The notes under the pieces were generated by a model, which searched no databases, was not told the DNA's origin, and saw only the letters and a program-made list of their open reading frames with translations. The position numbers and the translations under genes were made by a program. 64,000 nt of DNA from Paragorgia papillata (taxonomy: Eukaryota > Cnidaria > Anthozoa > Scleralcyonacea > Coralliidae): the NCBI GenBank assembly GCA_035771165.1, contig JAWNZC010000445.1, positions 5,365,526-5,429,525 of the forward strand. Direction: 5' to 3'. The first letter of the stretch is position 1; every line of letters begins with the position of its first letter. Positions 52,557 through 62,562 of this stretch are shown here, piece after piece.

Positions 52557-53158
52557 AACACGATCAAGTCGGTTTTCTTTGTTCTTATTATACATTCATA
52601 GGGATTATATATATAAATCCCGGGGATTATATATATAATTCCTATGAATTTATAATTGCCCAATTCATAGGATGCCTGCTACAACTGTCTCGTATGGTAA
52701 CGCCGGTAGCGCATACGAGAAGGAGAGCAAGGGTTTGCTTTTCGCTCACGTAGTTTACGAGAGGAAGGCAAACCAATGAAAATCATCAAAATCTGTTTGT
52801 TGAGTCAGCACTTTATTACACTGAACGTTGAGCATAAAATGTGGGATTGATACTGCATCAATACGCATGCCCAATCCTGTAATGATATCTGCTACTAATT
52901 ATTCATCTGACTAATTATTCAAACAAGCTTGTAGAAGTCTGTGTTATGTGTTCAATGAACTTTACGTACTTCTCAAGTTTGTTTAATAAACTGCTTTGGA
53001 ATCTTATTATTTCATAAAATCCCGTTAACATTCGACATAACAATGTCCTTCGGACACTCGGTAAAGGCTATTTTTTAGAAAACCTTCTTCAATCGTGTTT
53101 TAAGTTCGGTCCTCCGGATATATCTGGCTTAAAGCCTCCGTTCTTGGTATTTATCCTA
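52557..53158. other. Gene-free stretch with AT palindrome
   Basis: Contains a 56-bp AT-rich palindrome at 52594-52649 (attcatagggattatatata and its partner), a smaller hairpin tctcgtatg...catacgaga near 52690, and no ORF or splice signal I can support. Confidence 0.5.
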
Positions 53159-53492
53159 TACATAAACTATGGCGTGGAAATCTAATGGAAGTAAGAAAAA
53201 AACCCCAAAAAACCCCGTGAAATTCATACAGAAAATGCAACGAGAAAACAACTTTAACAAATCCACGAAGAAAATGTGTTGTAGTATTTACTTCTTAATT
53301 TACACTTGGGTTTATTGATGTTTTTGGAGTTAGGTTTAGTCAAGATGGCTAGGCCAGTGACTCGGTTTCTGACTAAGGTTAGGGTTTTCGTTGGGTTAGG
53401 TGACACACTATAATTCATTATAAAATAATATTTTTACTACGCAAGCTCTGATTGGTTAATAACCGTGTAGGATGATTTCTACTCCTAGGAGA
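53159..53492. repeat. Diverged remnant of tandem-unit core
   Basis: Aligns with gaps and many substitutions to about 1884-2670 of unit 1 (cataaactat, acttgggtttattgatgttt, ggctagg, tgattggttaataac, gtgtaggatgattt). It lacks a granulin exon and the MITE. This is an older duplicate of the intron region or the place it came from. Confidence 0.75.
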
Positions 53493-53870
53493 TGTAAGCT
53501 CCTTGTTTAAATATTATTAAAAAAACAAATAAAAATAAATAAATAAAGAATAGAAGACAATTGTGCACGGAAAATTTTCCAGCCGAATATAGTTTTGCAG
53601 AATAATCTAAATAGCATTTGGCTTTGCGGCTCGTTTTTTAGCGCTTTTCTTCAGTCAGGGAAAACCATTTGGTATTTATTTAGGAAAAGATAAAAAATTT
53701 AATTGTCAGATGGGGCCGAGGAAAATTAAGGTTTAATTTCACGAGTGTTTTCAAAAGTCTACAAAATTGCCCAAGTTGCGAAGCAACGAGGGTAATTTAT
53801 TTATAAGATTTTCAAAACACGAGTCAAATTAGACCTTAATTTTACGAGAACTCATGCGATTATGCATGTT
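53493..53870. repeat. Palindromic MITE-like repeat in first intron
   Basis: 53715-53845 is an imperfect palindrome (aaattaaggtttaatttcac against attagaccttaattttacga, with gaagcaacgag at the centre). The remainder is AT-rich without signals. Confidence 0.5.
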
Positions 53871-54461
53871 AATAATATAGTGGGCAAAATTATTCAAGAG
53901 CTATGTTATGTCCAGAAAATGTGGAAGTACATGTCCCTTATCACGGTCGGTGCTCGGCAACATTCCATTTTTCCTTGCTCTATCGCTGTGCCTGTTGCTT
54001 TCTTTTTGTAAACACATGCAGGCAAAAGTTCGTAAATTTCCTAGTGTATTCATTTTCACTAATAGTTTACACTCCTTCAATACTTAAAATTAGTTCGAAG
54101 TAAAACAACAGATTTTGCAGATTTGTTGAAAAAAGGTCAGTCCTCTGAGGTTTACTGTTGCTAAGTAACCAAGCGACCAATCACAAGCAAGAAACTGCCG
54201 ATCAAGGAATCAATCAAGTGGAAGTAACTTTGCCCTGAATTACAAAAAAATGCCCTCTTCATTAGCCAATCATATTCGAGTAATTTTGCCCTCTATATTA
54301 TTAAATTATTTGACTTCCACAAAAGAATGATTGGAATGCAGTTGATATATCGTGTAATTTCGGCTTTGATGAAGAGCACAATGTTTTAAGGCAACGCCAT
54401 ATTTAAATTAAGATACATAATAGTGCTTTCTTGACTAAAAAAACAAACGATTTGTATAGGT

Positions 54462-54621
54462 AATAGCATGGTTTCGAGTGCAATTTGGAAAAAACATGCA
54501 CGAGTGAGTTTTTCAAAGACTATCAAAATTGCACGAGTCCGAAGGACGAGTGCTATTTGAGGTCTTTGAAAAACTCACGAGTGCGTGTTTTTCCAAATTG
54601 CACGAGAAATCATGCTATTAC
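54462..54621. mobile_element. Palindromic MITE
   Basis: taatagcatggtttcgagtg at the left and cacgagaaatcatgctatta at the right. The arms pair through caatttggaaaaaacatgc and ttgaaaaactcacgag around a gtccgaaggac centre. Confidence 0.7.
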
Positions 54622-54622
54622 T

Positions 54623-54868
54623 TATTAATAATATACATGAAAAAAATTTAACATGAAGAGAATCTTTCCAATCATAATGCTTTTTGCAAATAACATACAT
54701 GAAAAAATTTAACAGAAATAGCTTTTTTTCTAGTCCAAAATGATTTTTGTACAAATTTAAAAAAATAAAAAAATTGCACTTTATTTCCTTTTTTCTGCAC
54801 TGTATTTCCTTAAAATTGCACTGCTCTCAGCCAATCAGAATTGAGAAATTTTTTCATGTATATTATTA
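54623..54868. mobile_element. MITE with TATTAATAATATACATGAAA ends
   Basis: Inverted ends tattaatatacatgaaaaaatt-type at 54623-54650 and 54846-54868. It abuts the preceding palindrome. The interior has ctctcagccaatcagaattg. Confidence 0.6.
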
Positions 54869-55045
54869 CTCTGGTTATAAATATAGGGTGATTCCTTCCT
54901 CGACTGACCTTGCCAAGACCAAACCGTCGTTACCTAGAAACACGAGTTTCAAATTTTACTCACCCTAAGAACAATGAACTATCTATCAACAATGTCTGTG
55001 AATACGCAGGACTGACTGTGATTCATCTCTTCCATTGCTACCTAC

Positions 55046-55150
55046 CTCTTCTTGGCATTTTCCAGGTTCATCGCAGTTTAGTCCTGCTTTGGAAGTCCCT
55101 TCTGCTTGGTGAAGTAGAAGGGATGCAATGAAAAGAAACAGCATGTTCAT
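55046..55150 (-). CDS. First coding exon (signal peptide) of progranulin-like gene
   Basis: This minus-strand exon encodes 35 residues starting MNMLFLFIASLLLHQAEG, a typical secretory signal peptide: short N-region, hydrophobic core LFLFIASLLL, small residues before the probable cleavage after AEG. A short tail with two cysteines (NCDEPGKCQEE) follows. The exon ends CAA GAA GAG followed by gtaggt, a strong donor, leaving phase 0. Just upstream is a pyrimidine-rich tract ending in aag (about 55152-55166), so a separate 5'UTR exon at higher coordinates is likely. The phase matches the acceptor of every granulin exon to the left, the nearest being 10.9 kb away across an intron full of transposons. 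No copy of this exon lies inside the tandem units, so a single 5' exon would serve the whole array. That the two belong to one gene is inference from strand, order, phase and secretion; a different small secreted protein is possible. Confidence 0.6.
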
Positions 55151-55252
55151 TCTTAAAAAGAAAAATTTATGTTTTAATAGTTGTGTTGACTGACATGCAT
55201 ATATAAATGACATATACATCAGTGCAATAGCGGTGCAAAAACGATGGGTAAC

Positions 55253-55253
<1 letters not shown>

Positions 55254-55305
<52 letters not shown>

Positions 55306-55356
55306 TATTATTATTATTATTACTATTAGTATTATTATTATTATTACTACTACTAC

Positions 55357-55399
<43 letters not shown>
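55254..55399. repeat. (ATT)n microsatellite
   Basis: About 146 bp of ATT with interspersed ACT units, immediately upstream of the signal-peptide exon in gene direction. It generates poly-Ile and poly-Asn ORFs that are not genes. Confidence 0.95.
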
Positions 55400-55573
55400 C
55401 AATATACATTGATGATACAATCTCTATTTTGATTGGCTGAAAGCATACCGCTAATTCTAAATGTTACGGTGTATCTATTCACTTTTATCTTAGTATTCAA
55501 ACGTTGTTGACATAAAACTTTAATTTTCTGCTCTTTTAACTGTTATTTTGTTGTTTACGAACGAACCAGTTCT

Positions 55574-56155
55574 TTGTTGCTTGAAGATACACATCCTTTG
55601 TATAATAAAACAATTATAGGACTCGGTTACTGCATGAATCAAGAATTACTGTCAAAGCCTATCGTATGGTATTGCAAAATCTATTCCGAGTATTTTGCAA
55701 CATTTACTTCTCTTTTCAACAATATAATGTCCGGTCCGGTCTTAGCTTGCCTCTATTACATGATCAGTCTGTATCGTAAAATCCCAAAAGCTACTAGGTT
55801 TATTGTGGTTAAGGATTAGAGTTACAATGAACGCCTTGTAAAATTAAATCTTATTCCTTTGGTATATCGGAGAGAAATTAGTGATCTTATATTCTTCTAC
55901 AAGTGTCTTAAGGGTATGCATGACATTGATATTTTTCAGTAACATATCCTTTCGTTCTTGCACTAAACCGCTCAGAGGCATTGACGATTTATCTTTAAAT
56001 GTTCCCTTTAGTAGAAACTGATAAGGCCTTTAAAAATAGTTATTTAGTCCGAATATGTCGTCTGTGGAATGATTTACCACTTGTTATTAGAGAGTCTGAC
56101 ACGCTCTCTGTACTGATTTCGGCGCGATTTAATTTGGATATATTACGATAAATTT
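55574..56155 (+). pseudogene. LINE (CR1/L2-like) reverse-transcriptase 3' fragment
   Basis: One frame reads RKIPKATRFIVVKD, a stop, then YNERLVKLNLIPLVYRREI and SDLIFFYKCLKGM; another continues as KNSYLVRICRLWNDLPLVI. The order (ATRFI, RL-KLNL-PL, LWNDLP) is that of the C-terminal part of CR1/L2-type non-LTR retrotransposon ORF2. It is broken by stops and frameshifts and lacks the catalytic domain. Confidence 0.7.
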
Positions 56156-56325
56156 CATGCTTTATATAATATTGAATTAGTTTTGTAGTTTTTAATATTA
56201 AGTTGTAATATTGTTATTTTATGTTAAAAACCTATTGCATGATTAATTGACTATTGGTGGTTTAAGCTTGATGGAATCATTGAATTATGTTTTAAACCAA
56301 CCACAAATGGCATTCAAGTAGATAA

Positions 56326-56347
56326 CCCCCCCCCCCCCCCCCCCCCC
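56326..56347. repeat. Poly-C tract
   Basis: 22 consecutive C. No flanking similarity to the C tracts inside the tandem units was noticed. Confidence 0.95.
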
Positions 56348-56520
56348 ATATAGGTAAAGATGATGCCGCATGACTCACGAAATGACTCACGCCTGGGACA
56401 TGGTTGGGCAAGATTGGGGATAGTTATAGTATACATGAAGCTAAATAAGCTAGGTGATTTCGTATAGTTGCTACTTTTCCTAAAGTGTTTTACTTGTGGA
56501 GTGTACTGGCTAGAATTATT

Positions 56521-56850
56521 GCTAACTAAACCCTAGTTCATGAGCGAGGAAATTGTAGGAAGATAGAATGAGGAATCACTTCTAGAAGTCGTGAAAAGAA
56601 CGATTTTAAGTGTCGAAATATGAACTAAAGGCAAAGCGAATATTTATTACTTTGAAAGCGTTGCTAGGTTAACTAGAGTACAAACAGAGTAAGTCATCCT
56701 AGAATCACTGCTGACTAAACCCTTGTTTATAAGCGAGTAAATCGTAGGAAGATAGAATGAAGAATCACTTTAAGAAGTCATGAAAAGAACGATTTTAAAT
56801 GTACGATATATAAAGGCAAAGCGATTTATTACTTTGAAAGCGTTGCTACG
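56521..56850. repeat. Tandem duplication of about 190 bp
   Basis: 56521-56663 and 56712-56850 share taaaccct, gtaggaagatagaatga, ggaatcactt/agaatcactt, gtgaaaagaacgatttta and attactttgaaagcgttgct in order, at moderate divergence. 56165-57030 otherwise holds nothing recognised. Confidence 0.8.
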
Positions 56851-57033
56851 CTTTCTGTTACTAAGTGTGATATTTGCATATTTATTCTCAGTGCACGTGC
56901 AGGAGACAAAAGGAGAAACTCATTAGGGGTCTTTAAGAGGATTAAGCGCTTGGGCAAGTCTAGTCAAGAGAGTCATTAGCAACACGCGTACATGTAATAC
57001 AGAATTTAAAATATTTTATTGAGAAATATATCT

Positions 57034-57693
57034 TTACACAAAAAACTCTTGATTATTTAGTGATCTATCGGTAACACTCGCATATGGGCATACAGTACAT
57101 CTTATAATCCGAAGGCATGGATCATGAGCCTTGAATTCTGTACCACAAACATTACATATCAGATTTCGATTAACGCATTTGTTAAAATATTTCCACAAAC
57201 ACTTAGGACACTCAATTACATGTGTAAAATTAACAGGATTCTGACAACGTTCGCAATCAACAGGTTCGTCAATTATAGAATTTTCTGATTCTATTTCGGT
57301 GTAATCCTTATCGTTTTCTGAATCTTCTTCGCAGGAAGTTTCTTCGTTTTCGCTCTCTGATTCTGTTTCTTCTTCTGCCTGCGCCAACATTGTTAGCACG
57401 CGAACATTTTCGATAAGGTTTTTGTCAATGTTAATGTCGGCGAGTCCTTTTACAAATACGTTTAAACCAGCTGGTTCGGGAATTCCTGAGAAGTAAGATG
57501 ATACACAGTATTCTACCAATTCGGCTATTTTTGTGTTTGGTATAGTTCTTCCTTGATACACAATTTCTCCTTTGGGATTCCATGTTAAGTTGACATAGGA
57601 GGCGAGTAAACTATTCAACAAAGAGGACGCGTTCGCTTCATCGACTCCGTAGTCAAAATGTGGACAGTATTTCTTTAACACGAAAATCGTCAT
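57034..57693 (-). CDS. Adintovirus/Polinton-like structural-region protein with zinc-binding C-terminus
   Basis: 219 codons, uninterrupted. The middle part has LTWNPKGEIVYQGRTIPNTK followed by a helical stretch, which I recognise as the conserved block of a protein encoded beside the core protein in Polinton/adintovirus-like elements. Then comes an acidic stretch (EEETESESENEE) and a cysteine-rich tail with at least four C-x2-C pairs (CERC, CPKC, CNVC, CTVC) that should bind zinc; such a tail is unusual for this protein. The start ATG overlaps the stop of the upstream ORF as ATGA. It is probably an integrated remnant since no capsid or polymerase gene is nearby. The family call is from motif memory. 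Confidence 0.5.
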   Translation of the reverse strand: MTIFVLKKYCPHFDYGVDEANASSLLNSLLASYVNLTWNPKGEIVYQGRTIPNTKIAELVEYCVSSYFSGIPEPAGLNVFVKGLADINIDKNLIENVRVLTMLAQAEEETESESENEETSCEEDSENDKDYTEIESENSIIDEPVDCERCQNPVNFTHVIECPKCLWKYFNKCVNRNLICNVCGTEFKAHDPCLRIIRCTVCPYASVTDRSLNNQEFFV

Positions 57694-58076
57694 GTAACCT
57701 TTCTCCCATAGTGTTCAGGGTTCGAATAATGGTCTTTAAAAAATATCGTTCTTTTTATATTAGTTCTGCGAGTCCTTCTAAAAACTGGACCAAGTAGGAC
57801 ATCAAGAAATCCATCACCTTTTTGAACACAGTATCTCTTTTTTTCTCTCATAAAACTACTTCGGGGACAAGCCAAAGTTGATATGTCGTCGCTATAAGGC
57901 CTAACGACTTCAAGCAAAGCAGGTGATAATTGATATTGCGTTGACCAAAAGTTCAACATACAATCACAAATGCATCTAATTTGCTCAGGGCTAGCAGTCT
58001 CCAACAGACCTCGCTGTTGAATAGGTTCACTTGTACATAAAAGTTCAAGAAACGGTTTGTGCTTTTTGATCAACAT
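57690..58076 (-). CDS. Adintovirus/Polinton-like basic core protein
   Basis: 128 codons. The N-terminal half (QQRGLLETASPEQIRCICDC, then LSPALLEVVRPY) and the later KKRYCVQKGDGFLDVLLGPV block show the order of the small DNA-binding virion core protein of adintovirus/Polinton-like elements, ending in a basic RRTRRTNIKR region. It overlaps the next ORF by four bases, a compact arrangement foreign to animal genes. It is full length for the family as far as I can judge, and no internal stop was seen. Confidence 0.5.
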   Translation of the reverse strand: MLIKKHKPFLELLCTSEPIQQRGLLETASPEQIRCICDCMLNFWSTQYQLSPALLEVVRPYSDDISTLACPRSSFMREKKRYCVQKGDGFLDVLLGPVFRRTRRTNIKRTIFFKDHYSNPEHYGRKVT

Positions 58077-58133
58077 CTCTATTTGACAGTCAGTGTCTAA
58101 ATGAGGAAAACGCTACCTAAACACATATTTTAA

Positions 58134-58287
58134 GAGGGGGGAGGAGGAGGAGAAGGAGGAGGAGAAGGAGGAGGAGAAGGAGGAGGAGAAGGAGGAGGAG
58201 GAGAAGGAGGAGGAGGAGGAGAAGGAGGAGGAGAAAGAGGAGGAGGAGAAAGAGGAGGAGGAGGAGGAAAAATAGGAGGAGGAGGAG
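58134..58287. repeat. (GGA)n/(GGAGAA)n polypurine tract
   Basis: About 150 bp of pure purine on the plus strand just upstream of the core-protein ORF. It yields poly-Pro, poly-Ser and poly-Leu ORFs on the minus strand that are artefacts. Confidence 0.95.
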
Positions 58288-58368
58288 CAAATAGACACAC
58301 ACATACAAAAGCATTTAGCTCAAAATATTTATTTCGGTTTTCGCTCAAACATATACATATCAAAAGTT

Positions 58369-58551
58369 TTAGTAAGGTCTGCTTCTTAGATTATATTTAG
58401 GCGTTTTTATTTTAAAAGTAGCGTGATAGTCTTTATTGTCTTCTGGTGATAATTGTGATACATCTTCTTTTGTCATGGGTAAATATTTTGATCTAGTCAT
58501 CAATAGATGATGTTCATACTCTTCTCTATCATCTGGGGTCATCTTTGCCAA
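58369..58551 (-). CDS. Small hypothetical ORF in viral-like cluster
   Basis: 60 codons, charged, ending KYNLRSRPY; contains MTPDDREEYEHHL and LSPEDNKDYHATF. Same strand as the two core-region ORFs and composition typical of a real protein. The family is not recognised; it may be the end of a longer broken ORF. Confidence 0.35.
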   Translation of the reverse strand: MAKMTPDDREEYEHHLLMTRSKYLPMTKEDVSQLSPEDNKDYHATFKIKTPKYNLRSRPY

Positions 58552-58618
58552 GTCGCTTTCTTTCCAATCCGAAGAGCTTTCCCAGTTATGAAAGAAATTA
58601 TTTTTAAGCGTTGGTTGT

Positions 58619-58909
58619 TCAAACGGTGGGAGGCGGTGTTACAAAATAGGTTTTAGGTGTAGCAGGAGCTGTAGGGAAACTCCACGGAAGATCGTCAGTT
58701 TCTTGCTTTATCTTTGGTGTCAAATTTTCTGAAGTTTTTGGTGGCTGAGTTTGAAGATTAGTCAGAGGTTGAGACTGATTCTGCAGTTGGTTTTGAAACG
58801 TCAGAAAACGTCCTAACTGATTGGAGTAGAGTATGCTCTTTTCTTCAGGTGTTAACTGTGGGCGCTTGTACAATATCTTGCATTTTTTGTTCTGTATTGT
58901 ACATGGCAT
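58619..58909 (-). CDS. Hypothetical proline/glutamine-rich ORF in viral-like cluster
   Basis: 96 codons. It has a basic start (QNKKCKILYKRPQLTPEEK), a Q/N-rich middle and a Pro/Thr-rich end (APATPKTYFVTPPPTV). It precedes the 58369 ORF on the same strand and could once have been joined to it. No known domain seen. Confidence 0.35.
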   Translation of the reverse strand: MPCTIQNKKCKILYKRPQLTPEEKSILYSNQLGRFLTFQNQLQNQSQPLTNLQTQPPKTSENLTPKIKQETDDLPWSFPTAPATPKTYFVTPPPTV

Positions 58910-59050
58910 TAACGATCGGAGGTTAATTGATAGGATTGCTTTTGTATGAAACTACCCAGCTGTTGCTGCAGGCTGGAGCTATTTTCTCCGGGTAAAACAT
59001 TGGTCTTGAGGCGGGTGATCGTCGTCCGTAGTCGGCTTTAGATCAAGCAT

Positions 59051-59140
59051 TAGAGGAGGATGAGAAAGAGGAGGAGAAAGAGGAGGAGGAGGAGGAGAAA
59101 GAGAAAGAGGAGGAGGAGGAGAAAGAGGAGGAGGAGAAAG
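59051..59140. repeat. Second polypurine tract
   Basis: (GGA)n and (GAGAAA)n over about 90 bp, similar in make-up to the tract at 58134. 58910-59200 holds nothing else. Confidence 0.95.
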
Positions 59141-59200
59141 ATAAATATATAATACGAAATTCTCTAGAAGTAATTATTCTGCTCATGCTCTTTCAAACGA

Positions 59201-59627
59201 GTGAACATGTCTTATGCCTGCAGCACTTGTGGAAAAACGTTTTCACACTATTCAACTTGCAACGTCAGTATAAAAAATTCCCATAAAAACAGTACTTATT
59301 CAAGACCAGCACATCTTCTCACTGACGCAACAGTCATGCAGCATCCGATCACAAGCATTGTTGCAGGGTGTACTCAGAGCGGCCAAAACAGTATGGGTGA
59401 AGACACTTCTGGAAAACGCCAAAACTACGATTAATCCTCCTCACGAACGTATCATTTGGTGTTATGGACAGTGGCAGCCCATGTATTTAGAAATGATCAA
59501 GACAATACCAGGCATTGAGCTTAACGAAGGCATACCCTCTGATATAGACTCTGATAATTTTCTTGATGTTTCTAAGCGAAACCTTATTGTTCTTGACGAT
59601 CTCATGGGATCAGTCAGGAAGAGATAA
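59201..59627 (+). pseudogene. Broken packaging-ATPase-like gene of viral-like element
   Basis: The first frame starts MNMSYACSTCGKTFSHYSTC, a C2H2-like finger, and reaches a P-loop-like IVAGCTQSG. There the frame shifts, and the second frame carries on with KTVWVKTLLENAK, PPHERIIWCYGQWQPMY and RNLIVLDDLMG (Walker-B-like) before stopping. Finger, P-loop and acidic hydrophobic strand match the FtsK/A32-type ATPase of adintovirus/Polinton-like elements. The gene is split at the Walker A motif and cut off after Walker B, where a MITE begins 11 bp downstream. It is divergent from the minus-strand core genes. Confidence 0.6.
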
Positions 59628-59637
59628 ACGTATTGCT

Positions 59638-59897
59638 ACAATCCTGGTCAAAATCACTCGGACACCTTGCCTTAAATCACATCTGATATCAAATTTCCTT
59701 CTAAAATCATTCCCCCCGCTTCCCCCCATTCAATGTTGATAAAAATTTGCGCTGAACATACTTTGCATTTCATTTTCCTAACCAACATTGAACGGGGGTA
59801 GTGGGGGGCGATGTTTATTTGAACATAATCATAGGAATTGATGCGCATTAAGTTCGTTTTACGCGACCTGTCCGAGTTAATTTTCGGCCAGGATTGT
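59638..59897. mobile_element. 260-bp MITE beside ATPase remnant
   Basis: ACAATCCTGGTCAAAATCAC and its inverted counterpart (ttaattttcggccaggattg region) with ctcggaca in both ends; mariner-like in appearance. 59898-60066 is plain DNA. Confidence 0.6.
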
Positions 59898-60066
59898 CTG
59901 AAAATATTATTTTGAAAGAAACATGTATTTTGGCTGTTAAAATAAAGCAGAATGGCGAGAGACATTACATACTTTAATTCTACGAGGTAGAACAAAACAA
60001 ACAGCGCTCAAATTTTGGCAATATCATTGAGCGGCGTTAATAGAATTCCTGAAGAACGATGTGTAT

Positions 60067-62562
60067 CAGTGCTTCCACTTGGAAGGAAATTTCCTTCCAA
60101 AAGGAAATTTTGGCATTTGGAAGGAAAAAAAAAAGGAAATAAAATTTGGAAGGAAATTGGAAGGAAATTTGGTCATATGAAAGGAAAATGGAAGGCAAAC
60201 TTTTTCAGTAATTGAAAGTTGAGGAAACTGCTTATTTTTTACTTTCGGGTTCAAAAAGTGACAGAAACGTGTATAAATTAAAAACACGAGTAGTAATCAT
60301 ATTATCCCCGGCGATGCGTGGGGTTAAATAGGTTTTTAAGCGGAAGACTGCTACACAAATAGCGCAGGCTCAATGTTTGCAATTTCTATTTTCTAGCCAT
60401 TTAATTATGATTGACTCGGATTGACTCGAGTCCAGAATCAACCTCGTCAGAAGATGAGGTTGATTGATGGGGCTCCAGTTCCATCTCACTTGCAACTGCA
60501 AACCGGTACAAAGCGTGCATTGATAATGACGTTTTGTTTCAAACCTTTATCTGACAATTATTCTAGTTTCCAAAGGACTAAAAATTTTGTAAAATTTTTG
60601 TAAACTTGAAGCTTATCTTTATTAGTTATATAGTTTGGGAATGTAATTGCGAATTGTTAGTTGATTAGAATTTCACATTTAAAAACTGAAAATGGCCGTT
60701 TATAATGCCTATATCAGTATACCGGACCTCGGAATGCGTCGGAAATGTTCGGACCAGATTCGTATTTTCTCGTTGCGAGCTTTGCCATGCACAATTTCGA
60801 TCGTCGAGCCACTCGAAAGCTACCCTGGGTGCCAGAGGTTCTTCCACGCTCGTAGGGACAATGGGGATACGGGAGGACACCAGGCGGTAAATTTGCAAGG
60901 CGAGCGGGAAGAACCTCTGGAACACCGAGCCGTTTCTCTGATCGCGCCGAGCCAATGAAAAGGTTGTCTGGGTCAGTACGTTTCAAAATCTGGACGTAAG
61001 ACGTTGATTGGTCAAGCGAAGGATTTTTTTTAATAATAAGTTTCATTGGCTATCGTACACCTCTATTAATAGGGACCTTAAGATCTACGACGGCAACTTC
61101 GAGGACGACGTCCTTCAAACAAAAGCATTCTTCTTGAAAAACAAAGATAATGAATAATTTCTAGTCCCAAGAGTAATCTGAACACCGTCCTCGCTCTGTA
61201 TACAACGCCACTCAGAGCATTTTCACGTCTTCAGGACGACGTTGACTCGTGGGGTGATGAGAACTGTTGTCTGAGATTGCCTTAATACAGACACTGCAAC
61301 CGTTTTTTTAACACTTTGAAAATTATAAAACAAGCTTCAAGTATTGAATACAGTAGTCAGTTAACCGTGACTTCTTTTTATTGCTAAAATTTGAATTGCT
61401 TTTTAACCGCCGTCGTCGTCCTAGCATCTTAAGGTCCCTAATAAACATGAGTGTAATATTCAACACCGTCTAGAAGGTGCAGTCATCAGCAGTGATTTCC
61501 TTGTATATATATTCTCTCTCTGTTTTGGAAGCCTATACTTTCGCTTCACGTTGATATACAACTCACTTTTTTTGGAATGCCTTTGCTCTCTAGTGAGGAT
61601 TTTTTTGATTGCGTGGGAAAAGTCTTGATTCGTTACGAGCTCAACGAGCATCAAAGCGTTCAGCGACGAGACGTCTTCGTCATTGAAAATATATATAAAC
61701 AACCAACAAGATAGTATCGTTGAAATATATCCTGTACGTATGTTGTTAGAAATCTATAAGCTTTCATTTGAAGTGTAGTTCAAGTCGTTCAAGTTCCCTG
61801 TGTTTAATATAATTAAATATCTGAAATTCTATAACCGACTTCATGTGAGACGTTAAGTTAAATAAATATTTATTTATTATTGAGTGAACATTTTGGACAT
61901 TTGAAAAAGTTCCATATAACCCAGAAACATAAGCCATACATCAAAGGGAAGCTTATGAAATTTATAACAACATACGTACAAGTTATCGTTCAACAATGCA
62001 TAGTTTGGAAGTTATAACTGTCTGAGTGTCTGCATGACAAGTAACAGACGGCGGATTTCAAAGTTTATAGTGAATATCGGGCAGCGTCACTTCGCCTGAA
62101 CTAAAATCAAACCAGTTTTAAATTTGAGCAATTTTTAGTGGTCTAATGTATAGAAGACTGACGAGACGATTGCATTATTACTTATTTGAGAAATACAAAA
62201 TAGAGTTGACTCTGGATTATTAAAATATCATTACCCGTACGGCCCTCCGGAACGGCGGTTTCAAATTTCAAATCAAAACAGTAAAACACGGCTCGGTGTT
62301 CCAGAGGTTTATCGCGCTCGCCTACGGTCAACCCTCCCACTTTACCGCCTGGCTTCCTCGTGGGTCCCCGTTATCCCCCACGAGCGTCGAAAAACCTCTG
62401 GCACCCAGGGTACTCGAAAGCTCCAAATTTTAATCATTAGAAGAAGGATTTATAGAGATTTTGGAGGGAAAACTGGAAGGAAATTTCAGATTTTGGGAAG
62501 GAAATTTTGCTAAAAAGGAGGATAAAAAAAGGAAATTTTGCTTTAGCCGAGTGGAAGCACTG
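60067..62562. mobile_element. hAT-type non-autonomous element, copy B
   Basis: Nearly identical to copy A over its full 2496 bp, with the same terminal 13-mers; differences are a few small indels. The flanks atgtgtat (60059-60066) and gcaaagac (62563-62570) do not match, so no target duplication remains. Confidence 0.9.

Noticed and set aside
54986..55420. 144-residue ORF with poly-Asn
   Set aside because: The upstream half is the (ATT)n tract. Only the part from 55150 down, with the signal peptide, is accepted, and it stops at the donor at 55046.
58113..58363. Poly-Ser, poly-Leu and poly-Pro ORFs
   Set aside because: Three frames of a GGA microsatellite.
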